Below, one piece after another: positions 36,591-47,976 of a stretch of DNA of 64,000 bases. The position numbers were made by a program, and so were the translations under genes. This DNA comes from Thermoanaerobacter pseudethanolicus ATCC 33223 (GTDB lineage: Bacteria > Bacillota > Thermoanaerobacteria > Thermoanaerobacterales > Thermoanaerobacteraceae): the NCBI RefSeq assembly GCF_000019085.1, contig NC_010321.1, positions 2,158,501 to 2,222,500 of the forward strand. The letters are read 5' to 3'. The notes below the pieces were generated by a model. The model saw nothing but the letters and a program-made list of their open reading frames with translations. It was not told where the DNA came from and ran no database searches. Every line of letters starts with the position of its first letter. The first letter of the stretch is position 1.

Positions 36591-36827
36591 GTGAAAGAAA
36601 TAAAAGTAAAATTAACTACAATTGAAAGTGTCAAAAATTTTGTAGAAAAAACTTCAAAATATCCTTTTGACATAGACGTGACTTCTGGTCGTTATGTAAT
36701 AGACGCAAAATCAATAATGGGCCTTTTTAGCCTTAATTTAGAAAATGTCCTTACAGTAATACCTCACACAACTGATGAAGAAAGCTTGAAAAAATTAGAA
36801 GAAGATTTAAAAGAATTCATAGTATAA
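36591..36827 (+). CDS. HPr-like protein lacking the active His
   Basis: A 78-residue HPr-fold protein. 'GRYVIDAKSIMGLFSLNL' matches the regulatory-Ser region of HPr (KSIMGVMSL), so Ser near residue 44 is kept. The His-15 motif (HARPA) is absent; that stretch reads 'ESVKNFVEK'. It cannot carry PTS phosphate on His. A role like Crh in catabolite control is possible but is inference. The GTG start lies after GGGGG. Monocistronic. Confidence 0.75.
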   Translation: MKEIKVKLTTIESVKNFVEKTSKYPFDIDVTSGRYVIDAKSIMGLFSLNLENVLTVIPHTTDEESLKKLEEDLKEFIV

Positions 36828-36838
36828 TAGTATAAAAA

Positions 36839-36864
36839 TAAAAGCATAGAGACTACGCTTTTAT
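36839..36864. terminator. Terminator between convergent genes
   Basis: AAAAGC and GCTTTT arms followed by ATTTTTAT on the plus strand. Confidence 0.6.
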
Positions 36865-36866
36865 TT

Positions 36867-37922
36867 TTATATCAAAGGCGGTGGAGTTGGTTCTATAGGC
36901 ACAGCAATTTGTCCTGTCTTTGCATCAATATGCAAAATCCAATATCCCTCATCCCTCGCGCCTCTTAAATTTTCTTTAACTGGCTTCCAAACTACAAACC
37001 CTGTCATACCACCAAAAGGCTGGTCTGCAAGAGTAAAAAATCCTGGCATTCCATATACAATATATTTTAATTCACCCTTTTCATTATTTACAAATCCCAC
37101 AAGATAATGGTCAAAACCTCCCTCCCTATAACCCGTTTTAACTTTCCACCATCTATAACCTTCAAAATTTTTTTCAAAGGGCTCTACTTCTTCTAAAAAA
37201 CTCACTATATTGTTAACATACTCTCTTAAATATTTTATATATCCTTCCTCTACTTCTTCCTCAAACTTAAAAGAAGTTTCAGGTTGTTGTGTATAAGAAG
37301 AATCTGTCAATGCATCAGAAGTTTCTTCAGATGCAGGAGTTTCAGATTGATCTTCCAAAATATTTTGTGAAGTTGCATCTTTTTCAGTTTCATTTTCCGC
37401 ACTTTCATAGTCTTGGAGTATCGCAGTTTCAGTTTCTTCTTGATTAATTTCTCTATCATTCTTATCACTCTTCTCTGCTGGTGTTTCTTCTTCTTTTGCC
37501 TTTGATAGATATTTTTTATAAGCAGCCTTCCAGTTTGTAGTTTTTTTATTTATAACAGATGCTAAAGGTATTAAAGTTTTTATTCCATCATAGGCTTCTA
37601 TAAATGCTACAGAAAATTCCTCCCAACTAATTCCCGAATCTTTTACATCCTCTACATTGAACGTCCATTCTCCTCCACCACGTCCTTTATCATCTACTTT
37701 TATTGCTCCAAAATCCACAACAGTAACTTCTCCCTCGCCTTTTAGCAATTTCACATTATAGGAATACATGGGATTAAGATTTTGCAAAGCCGCTGTTATT
37801 CTTCCTCTGCTTCCTCTAAACTCCACTTTTAAATAGCCTGTCACTTCTTTTCCTTCAATAGAACATCCCTTGTCTTCTTGATTAAAGACAATATAAAACC
37901 TTTTATATATATTTATTGGCAT
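36867..37922 (-). CDS. Uncharacterised two-domain protein with an acidic linker
   Basis: I do not recognise a named family. The 351 residues divide into an N-terminal beta-rich domain (about 1-130, with 'GYLKVEFRGSRGRITAALQN'), a Glu/Ser/Thr-rich linker (about 145-225), and a C-terminal domain rich in aromatic residues ('EGYRWWKVKTGYREGGFDHYL', 'LADQPFGGMTGFVVWKP', 'GYWILHIDAKTGQIAVPIEP'). No signal peptide or membrane helix is visible. It ends in a Pro-rich tail. It stands upstream of nothing on its strand and shows no operon partner. Confidence 0.6.
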   Translation of the reverse strand: MPINIYKRFYIVFNQEDKGCSIEGKEVTGYLKVEFRGSRGRITAALQNLNPMYSYNVKLLKGEGEVTVVDFGAIKVDDKGRGGGEWTFNVEDVKDSGISWEEFSVAFIEAYDGIKTLIPLASVINKKTTNWKAAYKKYLSKAKEEETPAEKSDKNDREINQEETETAILQDYESAENETEKDATSQNILEDQSETPASEETSDALTDSSYTQQPETSFKFEEEVEEGYIKYLREYVNNIVSFLEEVEPFEKNFEGYRWWKVKTGYREGGFDHYLVGFVNNEKGELKYIVYGMPGFFTLADQPFGGMTGFVVWKPVKENLRGARDEGYWILHIDAKTGQIAVPIEPTPPPLI

Positions 37923-37991
37923 TTATTCTTCCCCCTCATTTATCTTAAATATAACTTTGCAATATATATTATGAAAAGAGGGGGATTATTA

Positions 37992-38813
37992 TTACTGCTT
38001 TGTCAAATCATAAATAACATTTGCCAAAGCAGTAAACTCCTCTATGCTAAGAGTTTCTCCTCTCCTTTGATGGGATAAATTTGAAAGAGTAAAAGCTTTA
38101 TCTATAATTTCTTTTGGAAGCCCTAAAGTTTTTAAAGCATTGGACAAGACTTTTCTCCTTTGTCCAAAAGCAGCTTTTACCACGTTAGAAAATAACGCTT
38201 CATCTTTTACCTCAACTAAAGGTTTATCAAGTATCTCTAATTTAACCAGAGAAGAATCTACCTTAGGTGGAGGAACAAAAACACTTGGTGGAAGATTAAA
38301 AAGTATCTTAGGCTTTGCTTTAAAATTTATAAAAACTGTAAGTATCCCATAGTCCTTAGTACCCGGCAGAGCACAAATTCTTTCAGCAACTTCTTTTTGC
38401 ACTAGCACAGTTATTTCTTTTACAAATTTACACTCTAAAAGCATCATTATTATAGGAGAAGTTATGTAATAGGGAAGATTAGCAACCACTTTAAAAGGCT
38501 TCCCTTCAAAATATTCATTAGCTATTCTATTTAAATCTGCTTTCATTATATCCTCATTCATGATAATCACATTGTTATAAATGTTAAGTTTTTCTTTTGT
38601 TGCTTCATAAAGTTCTCTGTCAATTTCAAAAGAAACTACCTTTTTAACCCTTTTAGCTAGTTCTTCTGTCAAAGTCCCTAATCCTGTTCCAATTTCTAAT
38701 ACAAAATCTTCAGGAGCAACTCCCGAAGCAATCACAATTTTTGCTAAAATATTTTTGTCAAATATGAAATTTTGTCCCCATTTTTTCTTTACATTAACCC
38801 CTTTTACTTTCAT
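37992..38813 (-). CDS. ksgA: 16S rRNA dimethyladenosine transferase
   Basis: A 273-residue RsmA/KsgA enzyme dimethylating two adjacent A residues near the 3' end of 16S rRNA. 'KKWGQNFIFDKNILAKIV' starts it; SAM motif 'VLEIGTGLGTLTEELA'; catalytic 'VANLPYYITSPIIMML'. It follows the yabE-like gene, as in the Bacillus metG-yabD-yabE-rnmV-ksgA cluster; rnmV is not between them here. Confidence 0.95.
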   Translation of the reverse strand: MKVKGVNVKKKWGQNFIFDKNILAKIVIASGVAPEDFVLEIGTGLGTLTEELAKRVKKVVSFEIDRELYEATKEKLNIYNNVIIMNEDIMKADLNRIANEYFEGKPFKVVANLPYYITSPIIMMLLECKFVKEITVLVQKEVAERICALPGTKDYGILTVFINFKAKPKILFNLPPSVFVPPPKVDSSLVKLEILDKPLVEVKDEALFSNVVKAAFGQRRKVLSNALKTLGLPKEIIDKAFTLSNLSHQRRGETLSIEEFTALANVIYDLTKQ

Positions 38814-38832
38814 AGCTCCACCTCAAAAAATA

Positions 38833-38851
38833 AGACAGGGAAACCCTGTCT
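38833..38851 (-). terminator. Hairpin after the yabE-like gene
   Basis: AGACAGGG and CCCTGTCT with TTATTTTTTG on the minus strand. Confidence 0.7.
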
Positions 38852-39881
38852 ACTTTAAAATATAAACTTTAACGTATCTTCTTCCCCATCTCATTACTTC
38901 TTCACGGGTTGGAAAATAGACATCAATTTTATTACCTTTTATAGCTCCACCTGTATCTGCAGCAATTCCAAAGCCATACCCTTCTACGTACAACTTCGTT
39001 CCCAAAGGTATAACTCTGGGGTCTACAGCTATTACTCCCCTTGTAGCTTTTATACCAGTAGCTGTTATTCCATAATCTGGATCACCAGGTTTTTTACCAG
39101 TGCTTCCTTCACTACTGTCATAAGCTGTAGCTACCATAGTTCTAACTTCTCTATACCTAAAAGTCTCCCCTCTTGAAGTAGTAAAAATTCCTAATGTTCC
39201 CACATGCACAATTTGGTTAATTGGATTTTTTATTATCTTTTCTTCTATTATATTTTTTGCTACCTCTTTGCCGTTTTCATAAGTAACTTTCATCACAATT
39301 TGTTTTTTCCCAACTTCTCCTTGTTGAACTACTCTTACTTGCCCTCTTTCCATATTGTCATTCTTTACTGTCTCTGTTTGATATGGTATATCTACTTCTT
39401 GAGTAACAATTTTTTCTGTTACTTTTGTAACATCGATGTACATGTACTTAAAAACAGGCGTATCTAAACTCATATTTACTTTGTCTTGTGGTCCTAAAGT
39501 TATACTATTTTGTTGAAGTACTTCTTTTACATTAGATGCAGCAGTGTAAATATCTTTTGCTTTTCCACCCACACAGATAGTGATAGGAACTGCTCTTTTG
39601 ATAGTCACCTTCATGCCATTTTTTAAAGAAGTGTCTAAAGAAGGCGTTACTACATCTTCTTTTTTTAGTTTAATTCCTTTCTCTTCTAACAAATCTTTAA
39701 CTGTTGATTTAAATGTTGTAACAACTATTTTTTTATCTTCATCCTGAAGGGTTATTTCCTTTTTTAAGCTTGCGTATGTTCCAACTCCGACAATCAATAG
39801 GAATACGGCAGCCAATGTTAGAAGAGCAACTGGTTTTTTAAATATTTCACCAAGTCGCTTTCTAAAATCGTCTGTATCCAT
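38850..39881 (-). CDS. yabE: YabE-like G5/3D-domain protein (Rpf-like cell-wall factor)
   Basis: A 343-residue exported protein: membrane anchor (about residues 17-34), two DUF348 ubiquitin-like repeats ('VVTTFKSTVKDLLEEKGIKL' type), a G5 domain (about 165-235) and a C-terminal 3D domain with its three Asp ('VDPRVIPLGTKLYV', 'AADTGGAIKGNKIDVYF'). The 3D fold is related to lytic transglycosylases. It probably acts in wall remodelling or resuscitation. It lies between tatD and ksgA. Confidence 0.92.
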   Translation of the reverse strand: MDTDDFRKRLGEIFKKPVALLTLAAVFLLIVGVGTYASLKKEITLQDEDKKIVVTTFKSTVKDLLEEKGIKLKKEDVVTPSLDTSLKNGMKVTIKRAVPITICVGGKAKDIYTAASNVKEVLQQNSITLGPQDKVNMSLDTPVFKYMYIDVTKVTEKIVTQEVDIPYQTETVKNDNMERGQVRVVQQGEVGKKQIVMKVTYENGKEVAKNIIEEKIIKNPINQIVHVGTLGIFTTSRGETFRYREVRTMVATAYDSSEGSTGKKPGDPDYGITATGIKATRGVIAVDPRVIPLGTKLYVEGYGFGIAADTGGAIKGNKIDVYFPTREEVMRWGRRYVKVYILK

Positions 39882-40066
39882 CCCATAACCTCCTGTTAAA
39901 AATTTAATTTAGGGGAGTCGTAAGTAATTTTAATCCAATTAATTTGATTTGTCAAACTTTTATACACAATTTTTCATTTATGGTGAAATTAAACTTAATG
40001 ATATTATACGCATTTTTTTGACTTTTGATACCTCCCCTAAAAACAGGAAGTTGTTTTTTAATATTT

Positions 40067-40834
40067 TTATTTGGGAAGGATGTCAAAAAGTTTTATGGCA
40101 TTTTCAGCAGTAATCCTACAAACCTCCTCATAAGACATCTCTCTTAATTCTGCAATTTTTTCTGCTACAAATTTCACATACACCGGTGTATTCCTTTTCC
40201 CTCTATAAGGCTCAGGAGTAAGATAAGGGCTATCTGTTTCAATTAAAAGTTTTTCGATGGGAACAGCTTTTACTACTTCTTTTGGCTTTTTTGCATTTTT
40301 AAATGTCACAGGTCCCCCTAAAGAAATGTAAAAGTTCATTTCAATTGCTTGAAAAGCCATTTCAACACTTCCTGAATAACTATGAAAAACCCCTCTTAAA
40401 TCTTTCGTCCATTCTTGTTTTAATATATCTAGTATATCTCCATGAGCATCCCTATCGTGTATTATTATTGGAAGATTAAGCTTTTTTGCAAGCCTTATTT
40501 GCTTTATGAAGACCTCTTTTTGAAACTCTTTAGGAGGGTCATTGTAATAATAATCTAAACCTATTTCTCCTATTGCTACAACCTTTTCCTGCAAAGCCAA
40601 CCTCTCTATTTCTTCCACTTTGTCAAATTCCTTTTGTGCATCATGAGGATGAATTCCAACAGAAGCGTATATAAAGTCATAGTTGTGAGCTAGCTTAATA
40701 GACTGTTTAGAAGTTAAGATATTAGACCCCACATTTATTAAAAATGTGAGATCTTTTTTGCATTCTTCAATAACTTCTTCTCTATCTTTATCGTATTTTT
40801 CATCTTCAAGATGAGCGTGAGAATCTACCAACAA
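40067..40834 (-). CDS. tatD: TatD-family metal-dependent DNase
   Basis: A 255-residue hydrolase with 'DSHAHLED' (HxH metal ligands), 'VAIGEIGLDYYYNDPPKEFQ' (Glu ligand), 'PIIIHDRDAHGD' and 'LIETDSPYLTP' (Asp ligand). The start TTG at 40834 lies eight bases after AAGGAG. It follows metG by 12 bp, so both probably depend on the met T-box. Bacillus yabD is the positional homologue. Confidence 0.94.
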   Translation of the reverse strand: MLVDSHAHLEDEKYDKDREEVIEECKKDLTFLINVGSNILTSKQSIKLAHNYDFIYASVGIHPHDAQKEFDKVEEIERLALQEKVVAIGEIGLDYYYNDPPKEFQKEVFIKQIRLAKKLNLPIIIHDRDAHGDILDILKQEWTKDLRGVFHSYSGSVEMAFQAIEMNFYISLGGPVTFKNAKKPKEVVKAVPIEKLLIETDSPYLTPEPYRGKRNTPVYVKFVAEKIAELREMSYEEVCRITAENAIKLFDILPK

Positions 40835-40846
40835 TTTTATCACTCC

Positions 40847-43030
<2,184 letters not shown>

Positions 43031-43083
43031 TATTTATTCTTTAATATACCCTTTATAAAAAGTATTGTCAACTACTTTTTCTT

Positions 43084-44487
43084 TTATACTTTCTCTATTT
43101 TCATTCTTTCTTTTACAAACTCAATCGCATCGTTTTTATCTTGAATTTCTCCGTAAAATCTATTTTTCCTTATTTCATATAAAATCTGTCCTAATTTTTT
43201 CCCATCCTTTACATCAAAATTTATTATTATATCCAGCGGTGAAAGTAATGGTTTTTCTGTTTCTTTAAATTCTACATACCTTTTTAAAAGTCTGGTAATA
43301 AAATCTGTATACCTAGGTATTTCTTCCTCTTTGCCTAAATTAAGCCTTGTAGCAGTAAAATCAGCCTGAGATAAAAGTAAAATCGCTATTGAATCATCCT
43401 TAAGTTCGGAAAAAAATCTAAAAAGAGACTTATTCGTTGGTCCGCCATTTACATAGTACATCAAAGGCTTCATATGATAAAGAACAAGCTTCTTTAGCAA
43501 AGAAGACTCTTTTTTGGGCATTTTCATCCTTGATGCTATCTTTTTTACGATTTCTGCTCCTTTTGTCTCGTGGTTGTAAAAATGTACTCTATTTTCAGTA
43601 TCAATGTATATGGATTCTGGTTTGCCTATATCGTGAAAAAGAGCTCCAAGTTTTATTATGTCCTTTACTTTGTTGTCAGAAGAAAGCTTTCTATCTAAAT
43701 ACTCCGAAACTATATCATATACGTCTTTGGGAAATCTCATAGAATTTATGATATTTTCGTATTCTTCTACAGTTTTTAGTGAATGTATCCAAGCATTCGT
43801 AAGGTGATAATAGCACTTTCCTACTTCTTTCATTTTAGCAACTTCTTCAAATATATTTTCCATAAGTTTTAAATCTTCCATCATTCTTAAATATTTGTGA
43901 GAATTCTTTTCTTTTAATATTATAAAAATTTCATTCATTATTCTCTCTGGCGCTACTTGTTTTATAAGCTCTGCTTCTTCTCTTATTTTAGCCTTTGTAC
44001 TCTCATCAATATCAAATTTGTAAGTTACAGCAAATCTTACAGCTCTCAAAGCCCTCAAAGGGTCTTCTTTAAAAGTCATCATTCCAACATGCTTTATTTT
44101 CCTGTTTTTTATGTCCGTCATGCCACCAAAAGGGTCAATAATATATTCAAATTCAAAATAATCCGTCAGTTTTATAGCCATAGCATTCATTGTAAAGTCT
44201 CTATGAGCTAAATCTATGTATATGTCTTCACCCCTTAAATTAGTAAAATCCAATATTTCATCTCCTACCACAACCCTATATGTGCCTTTTTCCGCCATAA
44301 AAGGCACAAAAGTACCCCCTAATTTTTCTGCCACCAATTTGGCGATTTTCTCTGCATCTTCCTGAACTACAAAATCATAATCTTTAGCTTCTCTATTTAA
44401 AATCCTGTCCCTTATGTATCCCCCAACAATATACAAATTATATGCTTCTTTTCCTAATTTTCTTATTAATTTTGGTATTGTTGCCAC
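43084..44487 (-). CDS. cca: CCA tRNA nucleotidyltransferase with HD domain
   Basis: A 467-residue class II tRNA nucleotidyltransferase or poly(A) polymerase family member. 'YIVGGYIRDRILNREAKDYDFVV' has the nucleotidyl-transfer Asp pair, 'HRDFTMNAMAIKL' is motif C and 'PLRALRAVRFAV' motif D. An HD phosphohydrolase domain follows ('LGALFHDIGKPESIY'). Full CCA addition against only partial (CC or A) activity cannot be decided from sequence alone. It lies upstream of metG but separated by the T-box. Confidence 0.88.
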   Translation of the reverse strand: MATIPKLIRKLGKEAYNLYIVGGYIRDRILNREAKDYDFVVQEDAEKIAKLVAEKLGGTFVPFMAEKGTYRVVVGDEILDFTNLRGEDIYIDLAHRDFTMNAMAIKLTDYFEFEYIIDPFGGMTDIKNRKIKHVGMMTFKEDPLRALRAVRFAVTYKFDIDESTKAKIREEAELIKQVAPERIMNEIFIILKEKNSHKYLRMMEDLKLMENIFEEVAKMKEVGKCYYHLTNAWIHSLKTVEEYENIINSMRFPKDVYDIVSEYLDRKLSSDNKVKDIIKLGALFHDIGKPESIYIDTENRVHFYNHETKGAEIVKKIASRMKMPKKESSLLKKLVLYHMKPLMYYVNGGPTNKSLFRFFSELKDDSIAILLLSQADFTATRLNLGKEEEIPRYTDFITRLLKRYVEFKETEKPLLSPLDIIINFDVKDGKKLGQILYEIRKNRFYGEIQDKNDAIEFVKERMKIEKV

Positions 44488-44567
44488 AAAAAATCATTCC
44501 TTTCCTTTTAAAAGGCAAAACAACATTACACTATATAGTATAACAAAAGTGAAAAAGTATACAAGTA

Positions 44568-45098
44568 TTAAAAAAATAATCTGCTATAAAATACACACGA
44601 AAGTATTGCAACAATATCTGCAAAAATTCCAGAAATAACAGAATGTCTCATCTTTTTTATTCCCACTGCCCCATAGTAAACAGCAAGAACATAAAAAGTG
44701 GTCTCAGTAGATCCATACATAGCAGAAGCCATTTTTCCAATTAGAGAATCGACACCATGAGTTTTCATAATTTCAGTTGCTATCCCAAGAGCACCGCTTC
44801 CCGAAAGGGGCCTTATTAAAGCAAGAGGCACAAGTTCCTGTGGCATGCCTATTTTATTTGTAAAGGGCATTAAAAATTTCCCTAACAAGTCAAGGGCGCC
44901 TGACGCTCTTAATACGCCTATTGCCACAAGCATCGCTACAAGAGCTGGAAATATTTTTACAACTACAGAAATCCCTTCTTTTGCCCCATCGACAAACAAT
45001 TCGTACACTTTGACATTTTTTATAATTCCATAAAAAGGAATAACAAAAACAAAGATGGGGATAATCCATTCAGATATAATTTTTATCATTATTTTCAC
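44568..45098 (-). CDS. spmB: Spore maturation protein B
   Basis: A 176-residue membrane protein with a nucleoside-recognition (Gate) domain. 'PALVAMLVAIGVLRASGALD' and 'ALIRPLSGSGALGIATEIM' plus 'GSTETTFYVLAVYYG' are family motifs. SpmA and SpmB act in spore core dehydration. Its ATG overlaps the spmA stop by 4 bp. Confidence 0.93.
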   Translation of the reverse strand: MKIMIKIISEWIIPIFVFVIPFYGIIKNVKVYELFVDGAKEGISVVVKIFPALVAMLVAIGVLRASGALDLLGKFLMPFTNKIGMPQELVPLALIRPLSGSGALGIATEIMKTHGVDSLIGKMASAMYGSTETTFYVLAVYYGAVGIKKMRHSVISGIFADIVAILSCVFYSRLFF

Positions 45099-45679
45099 TC
45101 CTTAAATATAGGCATTTTTTCAAGATATTTATTCAAAATAAGGCCAACCACAATGGCAGTACTAGTTGAAAGTATACTGACAATCACAAAATCTGCAGGA
45201 TTTCGTGATCCTAAGGAAGCCCTTATTCCAACCATTACTGCAGGTATAAACTGTATTGAAGCTGTATTTATCACTAAAAAACGGCACATTGCATTTGACG
45301 CACTGTCTTTTTTGTTAAGCACTTGAAGGTATTCCATAGCCTTAATTCCAAAAGGTGTTGCTGCATTGCCTAATCCCAACATATTAGCTGATATATTCAT
45401 TATTATCGCTGAAATAGCTGGATGGTCTTTAGGAACATCAGGAAAAAGCCTTATGATTATAGGTTTTAGCAATTTTGCGATAATATCTGTAAGACCTGAC
45501 TTATCTGCAATTTTCATTATCCCAAGCCACAAAGCCATTACACCAACTAAACCTATCGAAATAGTAACAGCAGTCTGTGCTGAATCAATTATAGCTTTGG
45601 ATACTTCTGCCATTCTGCCATTTATTATTCCTACTAAAACTCCTATCGCTATCATAAAAAACCATATGTAATTTATCAT
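45095..45679 (-). CDS. spmA: Spore maturation protein A
   Basis: A 194-residue membrane protein with the motifs 'ISIGLVGVMALWLGIMKIADKSG' and 'ISANMLGLGNAATPFGIKAME'. The start is the ATG at 45679 (INYIWFFM) with GGGAGGG eight bases upstream, not the one at 45703. It is coupled to spmB. Divergent from abrB. Confidence 0.93.
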   Translation of the reverse strand: MINYIWFFMIAIGVLVGIINGRMAEVSKAIIDSAQTAVTISIGLVGVMALWLGIMKIADKSGLTDIIAKLLKPIIIRLFPDVPKDHPAISAIIMNISANMLGLGNAATPFGIKAMEYLQVLNKKDSASNAMCRFLVINTASIQFIPAVMVGIRASLGSRNPADFVIVSILSTSTAIVVGLILNKYLEKMPIFKE

Positions 45680-45780
45680 AATATAGCCCTCCCAAATTAT
45701 CAAAAAAACTTCATTTTTATGCTTTTCTTCTTATGTAATAAAATTTATGTTATTAACCTTAAAAAATTCCAAAAAAGGTG

Positions 45781-45809
45781 TTGACTTATTTTTCAAAACT
45801 TGGTATTAT
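45781..45809 (+). promoter_or_regulatory. SigA-type promoter of abrB
   Basis: TTGACT (45781-45786), a 17-bp spacer, TATTAT (45804-45809); 49 bp ahead of the abrB start. Confidence 0.7.
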
Positions 45810-45858
45810 TATAAGTGAAGTTTAGTTGTCGAATTTTGTAACTCAGGAGGGGAGAAAA

Positions 45859-46110
45859 ATGTTGAAATCCACAGGTATTGTAAGAAAAGTAGACGAATTG
45901 GGAAGGGTAGTAATACCAATCGAGCTCAGGAGGACACTCAACATAGCAGAGAGAGACGCTCTTGAAATCTATGTTGATGGGGAACAAATAGTTCTCAAAA
46001 AGTACGAGCCTGCTTGCATTTTCTGCGGCAACGCTGAAAATGTAATAAACTACAAAGGCAAAAATATATGCAAAAATTGCCTTGAAGAGTTAAAGAAATC
46101 TGTAGACTAA
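45859..46110 (+). CDS. abrB: AbrB-family transition-state regulator with Cys-rich tail
   Basis: An 83-residue regulator with the swapped-hairpin AbrB DNA-binding domain ('KSTGIVRKVDELGRVVIPIE', 'LRRTLNIAERDALEIYVDG'). The C-terminus carries two CxxC pairs ('CIFCGN', 'CKNC'), a small zinc ribbon that Bacillus AbrB lacks but clostridial relatives share. GGAGGGGAG precedes the ATG. It likely represses stationary-phase and sporulation genes, perhaps with metal sensing. Confidence 0.92.
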   Translation: MLKSTGIVRKVDELGRVVIPIELRRTLNIAERDALEIYVDGEQIVLKKYEPACIFCGNAENVINYKGKNICKNCLEELKKSVD

Positions 46111-46114
46111 TAGC

Positions 46115-46156
46115 AGGATAAATAATAGGAGGGTATGTCCTCCTATTATTTATCCT
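46115..46156. terminator. 18-bp perfect palindrome between abrB and the CDF gene
   Basis: AGGATAAATAATAGGAGG and its exact complement flank a 6-nt loop. It overlaps the stop of the convergent transporter gene. No long T-run follows, so it may stall or protect both mRNAs. Confidence 0.6.
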
Positions 46157-47015
46157 CTTCTTTTTTTCCTTCCGGTTCTATATGGATTATCACATGGGAA
46201 TCAGGAAATTTATCCGTTATTTGTTTTGAAACTTTATGGGACAATTCATGGGCTTTTACTATGTTATAATTTCTATCTACTCTCACGTGAACATCTATTT
46301 CTCTCTTAGTACCGGACTTTCTCGTCCTTAGTTTATGAAAACTGGTAACTTCAGGATTGGATTTTATTATGTTTTCTATTTCTTTGACCTCTTCGTCAGG
46401 TAGACTGCTATCTGTCAAATCTTTTAATACTTCCTTTGTCAAATCAAATGAAGTTTTTATAATAATCAACGCAACAAAAATGGATATAATGGGGTCTAAA
46501 ATGTCTAATTTAGTGACTTTTATAATTACAAGCCCTGTAGTAACTCCCAATGAAGTAAATACATCCGTCAATAAATTCGTTGCATCTGCCTTTAAAGCAA
46601 TAGAATTTTCTTTTTTAGATACTTTAAACAAAACGTATGAAACAATTCCTTTTACAAAAGATACAAACAACATGACTGCAATTCCCATTTCTAATTTCTC
46701 TACATACGTGCCAGCAATTATTCTTCCAACAGCTTCATATATGATAAGTACAGCAGCAAAGAATATTAAAATAGCCTCTATAAAACCAGAAATGTTCTCA
46801 TATTTATCGTGTCCGTAAGGATGGTCTTCGTCTGCTGGTTTTACTGATACTCTTATAGAAAAAAAAGCAATTAAACTGGCTATTAAATCTATTGAAGAAT
46901 CTATAGCTGCAGAAATTACCACCATTGAATGCATTAACACTCCTGCAACTAGTTTTATAATTATTAATGCGCTATTAGAAATCATAGATAATAACGCTGC
47001 TTTTTGTTTATCCAT
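46146..47015 (-). CDS. Cation diffusion facilitator (CDF) transporter
   Basis: A 289-residue membrane protein with about six helices and a cytosolic C-terminal domain. 'SAAIDSSIDLIASLIAFFS' and 'ALKADATNLLTDVFTSLG' (helices II and V) have Asp metal ligands in the DxxxD/ (H/D)xxxD pattern, here SSxxD and DxxxD, closer to manganese or iron exporters than to zinc ones. 'DEDHPYGHDKYENISGF' is diagnostic. The start ATG at 47015 has GGAGG upstream. Confidence 0.9.
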   Translation of the reverse strand: MDKQKAALLSMISNSALIIIKLVAGVLMHSMVVISAAIDSSIDLIASLIAFFSIRVSVKPADEDHPYGHDKYENISGFIEAILIFFAAVLIIYEAVGRIIAGTYVEKLEMGIAVMLFVSFVKGIVSYVLFKVSKKENSIALKADATNLLTDVFTSLGVTTGLVIIKVTKLDILDPIISIFVALIIIKTSFDLTKEVLKDLTDSSLPDEEVKEIENIIKSNPEVTSFHKLRTRKSGTKREIDVHVRVDRNYNIVKAHELSHKVSKQITDKFPDSHVIIHIEPEGKKEEDK

Positions 47016-47152
47016 GGCATCCTCCAAATTATCAATTGAAATCTAACCTATTGATATACATTATATTTGATTCCTAAAAAATAGTCAAATATTATTAACG
47101 CAAAATAATTGAAAATCAAATTCAATTGATAATGGTAATTATCCCCAACTCT

Positions 47153-47974
47153 TTATTTTTTTCCTATAATAAGTTTATACACTTGACTCTTTGGTATTCC
47201 CAATTCTTTAGCAACTCTTTTAATCGCCTCTTTTTTATCCATTCCTTCCTCAAGGTATTTTTGAATTAATATTTCTGGTTTTTCTTCAACTTGTTGTTTT
47301 TGCGCTCCTTCAATAATTAGTACAATTTCACCTTTTATTTCATCCCCCAGTTTCGTTAAAACCTCATCTATTGTACCTCTTATAAATTCTTCATGAATTT
47401 TAGTAAGTTCTCTTGCTATGACAATCTTTCTTTCAGCTACATAAGATTTCAATTCCCGCAGAGTTTCTTTTAAACGATGAGGTGCCTCATAAAGTATAAT
47501 GGTTCTCTCTTCTTTTGAAATACGGTTTAGCCTTTCTTCTCTTTCTTTATTTTTTGTCGGCAAAAAACCTTCAAAGACAAAGGAAGAAGTATCTAATCCT
47601 GAAGCAACTAAAGCAGTAATTGCAGCAGTTGGACCAGGCAATGGCACAACTTTTATGCCTTCTTCTATGCAAAGTTTCACAAGGTCTTCCCCAGGATCTG
47701 AGATTGCAGGTGTACCTGCATCTGTAACTAAGGCAATTGACTTCCCTTTTTTTAGTTCCTCTATAAGTTTTGCCCCTTTTGTCCTTTTGTTATGTTCATG
47801 GTAACTGGTAAGAGGTTTTTTTATGTCAAAATGATTTAAAAGTTTAAGAGTTTGCCTCGTATCTTCCGCAGCTATAATATCAACTTCTTTTAAAGTTTTT
47901 AAAACTCTTAAAGTTATATCTTCTAAATTACCAATAGGAGTAGGACATAAGTATAATACCCCAGAATTCTCCAT
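47153..47974 (-). CDS. rsmI: 16S rRNA (cytidine-2'-O)-methyltransferase
   Basis: A 273-residue tetrapyrrole-methylase-fold enzyme. 'LYLCPTPIGNLEDITLRVL', 'AEDTRQTLKLLNHF' and 'ALVTDAGTPAISDPG' are RsmI signatures. It methylates C1402 of 16S rRNA. It follows trmN6 by 2 bp, as in Bacillus yabB-yazA-yabC. Confidence 0.95.
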   Translation of the reverse strand: MENSGVLYLCPTPIGNLEDITLRVLKTLKEVDIIAAEDTRQTLKLLNHFDIKKPLTSYHEHNKRTKGAKLIEELKKGKSIALVTDAGTPAISDPGEDLVKLCIEEGIKVVPLPGPTAAITALVASGLDTSSFVFEGFLPTKNKEREERLNRISKEERTIILYEAPHRLKETLRELKSYVAERKIVIARELTKIHEEFIRGTIDEVLTKLGDEIKGEIVLIIEGAQKQQVEEKPEILIQKYLEEGMDKKEAIKRVAKELGIPKSQVYKLIIGKK

Positions 47975-47976
47975 CT

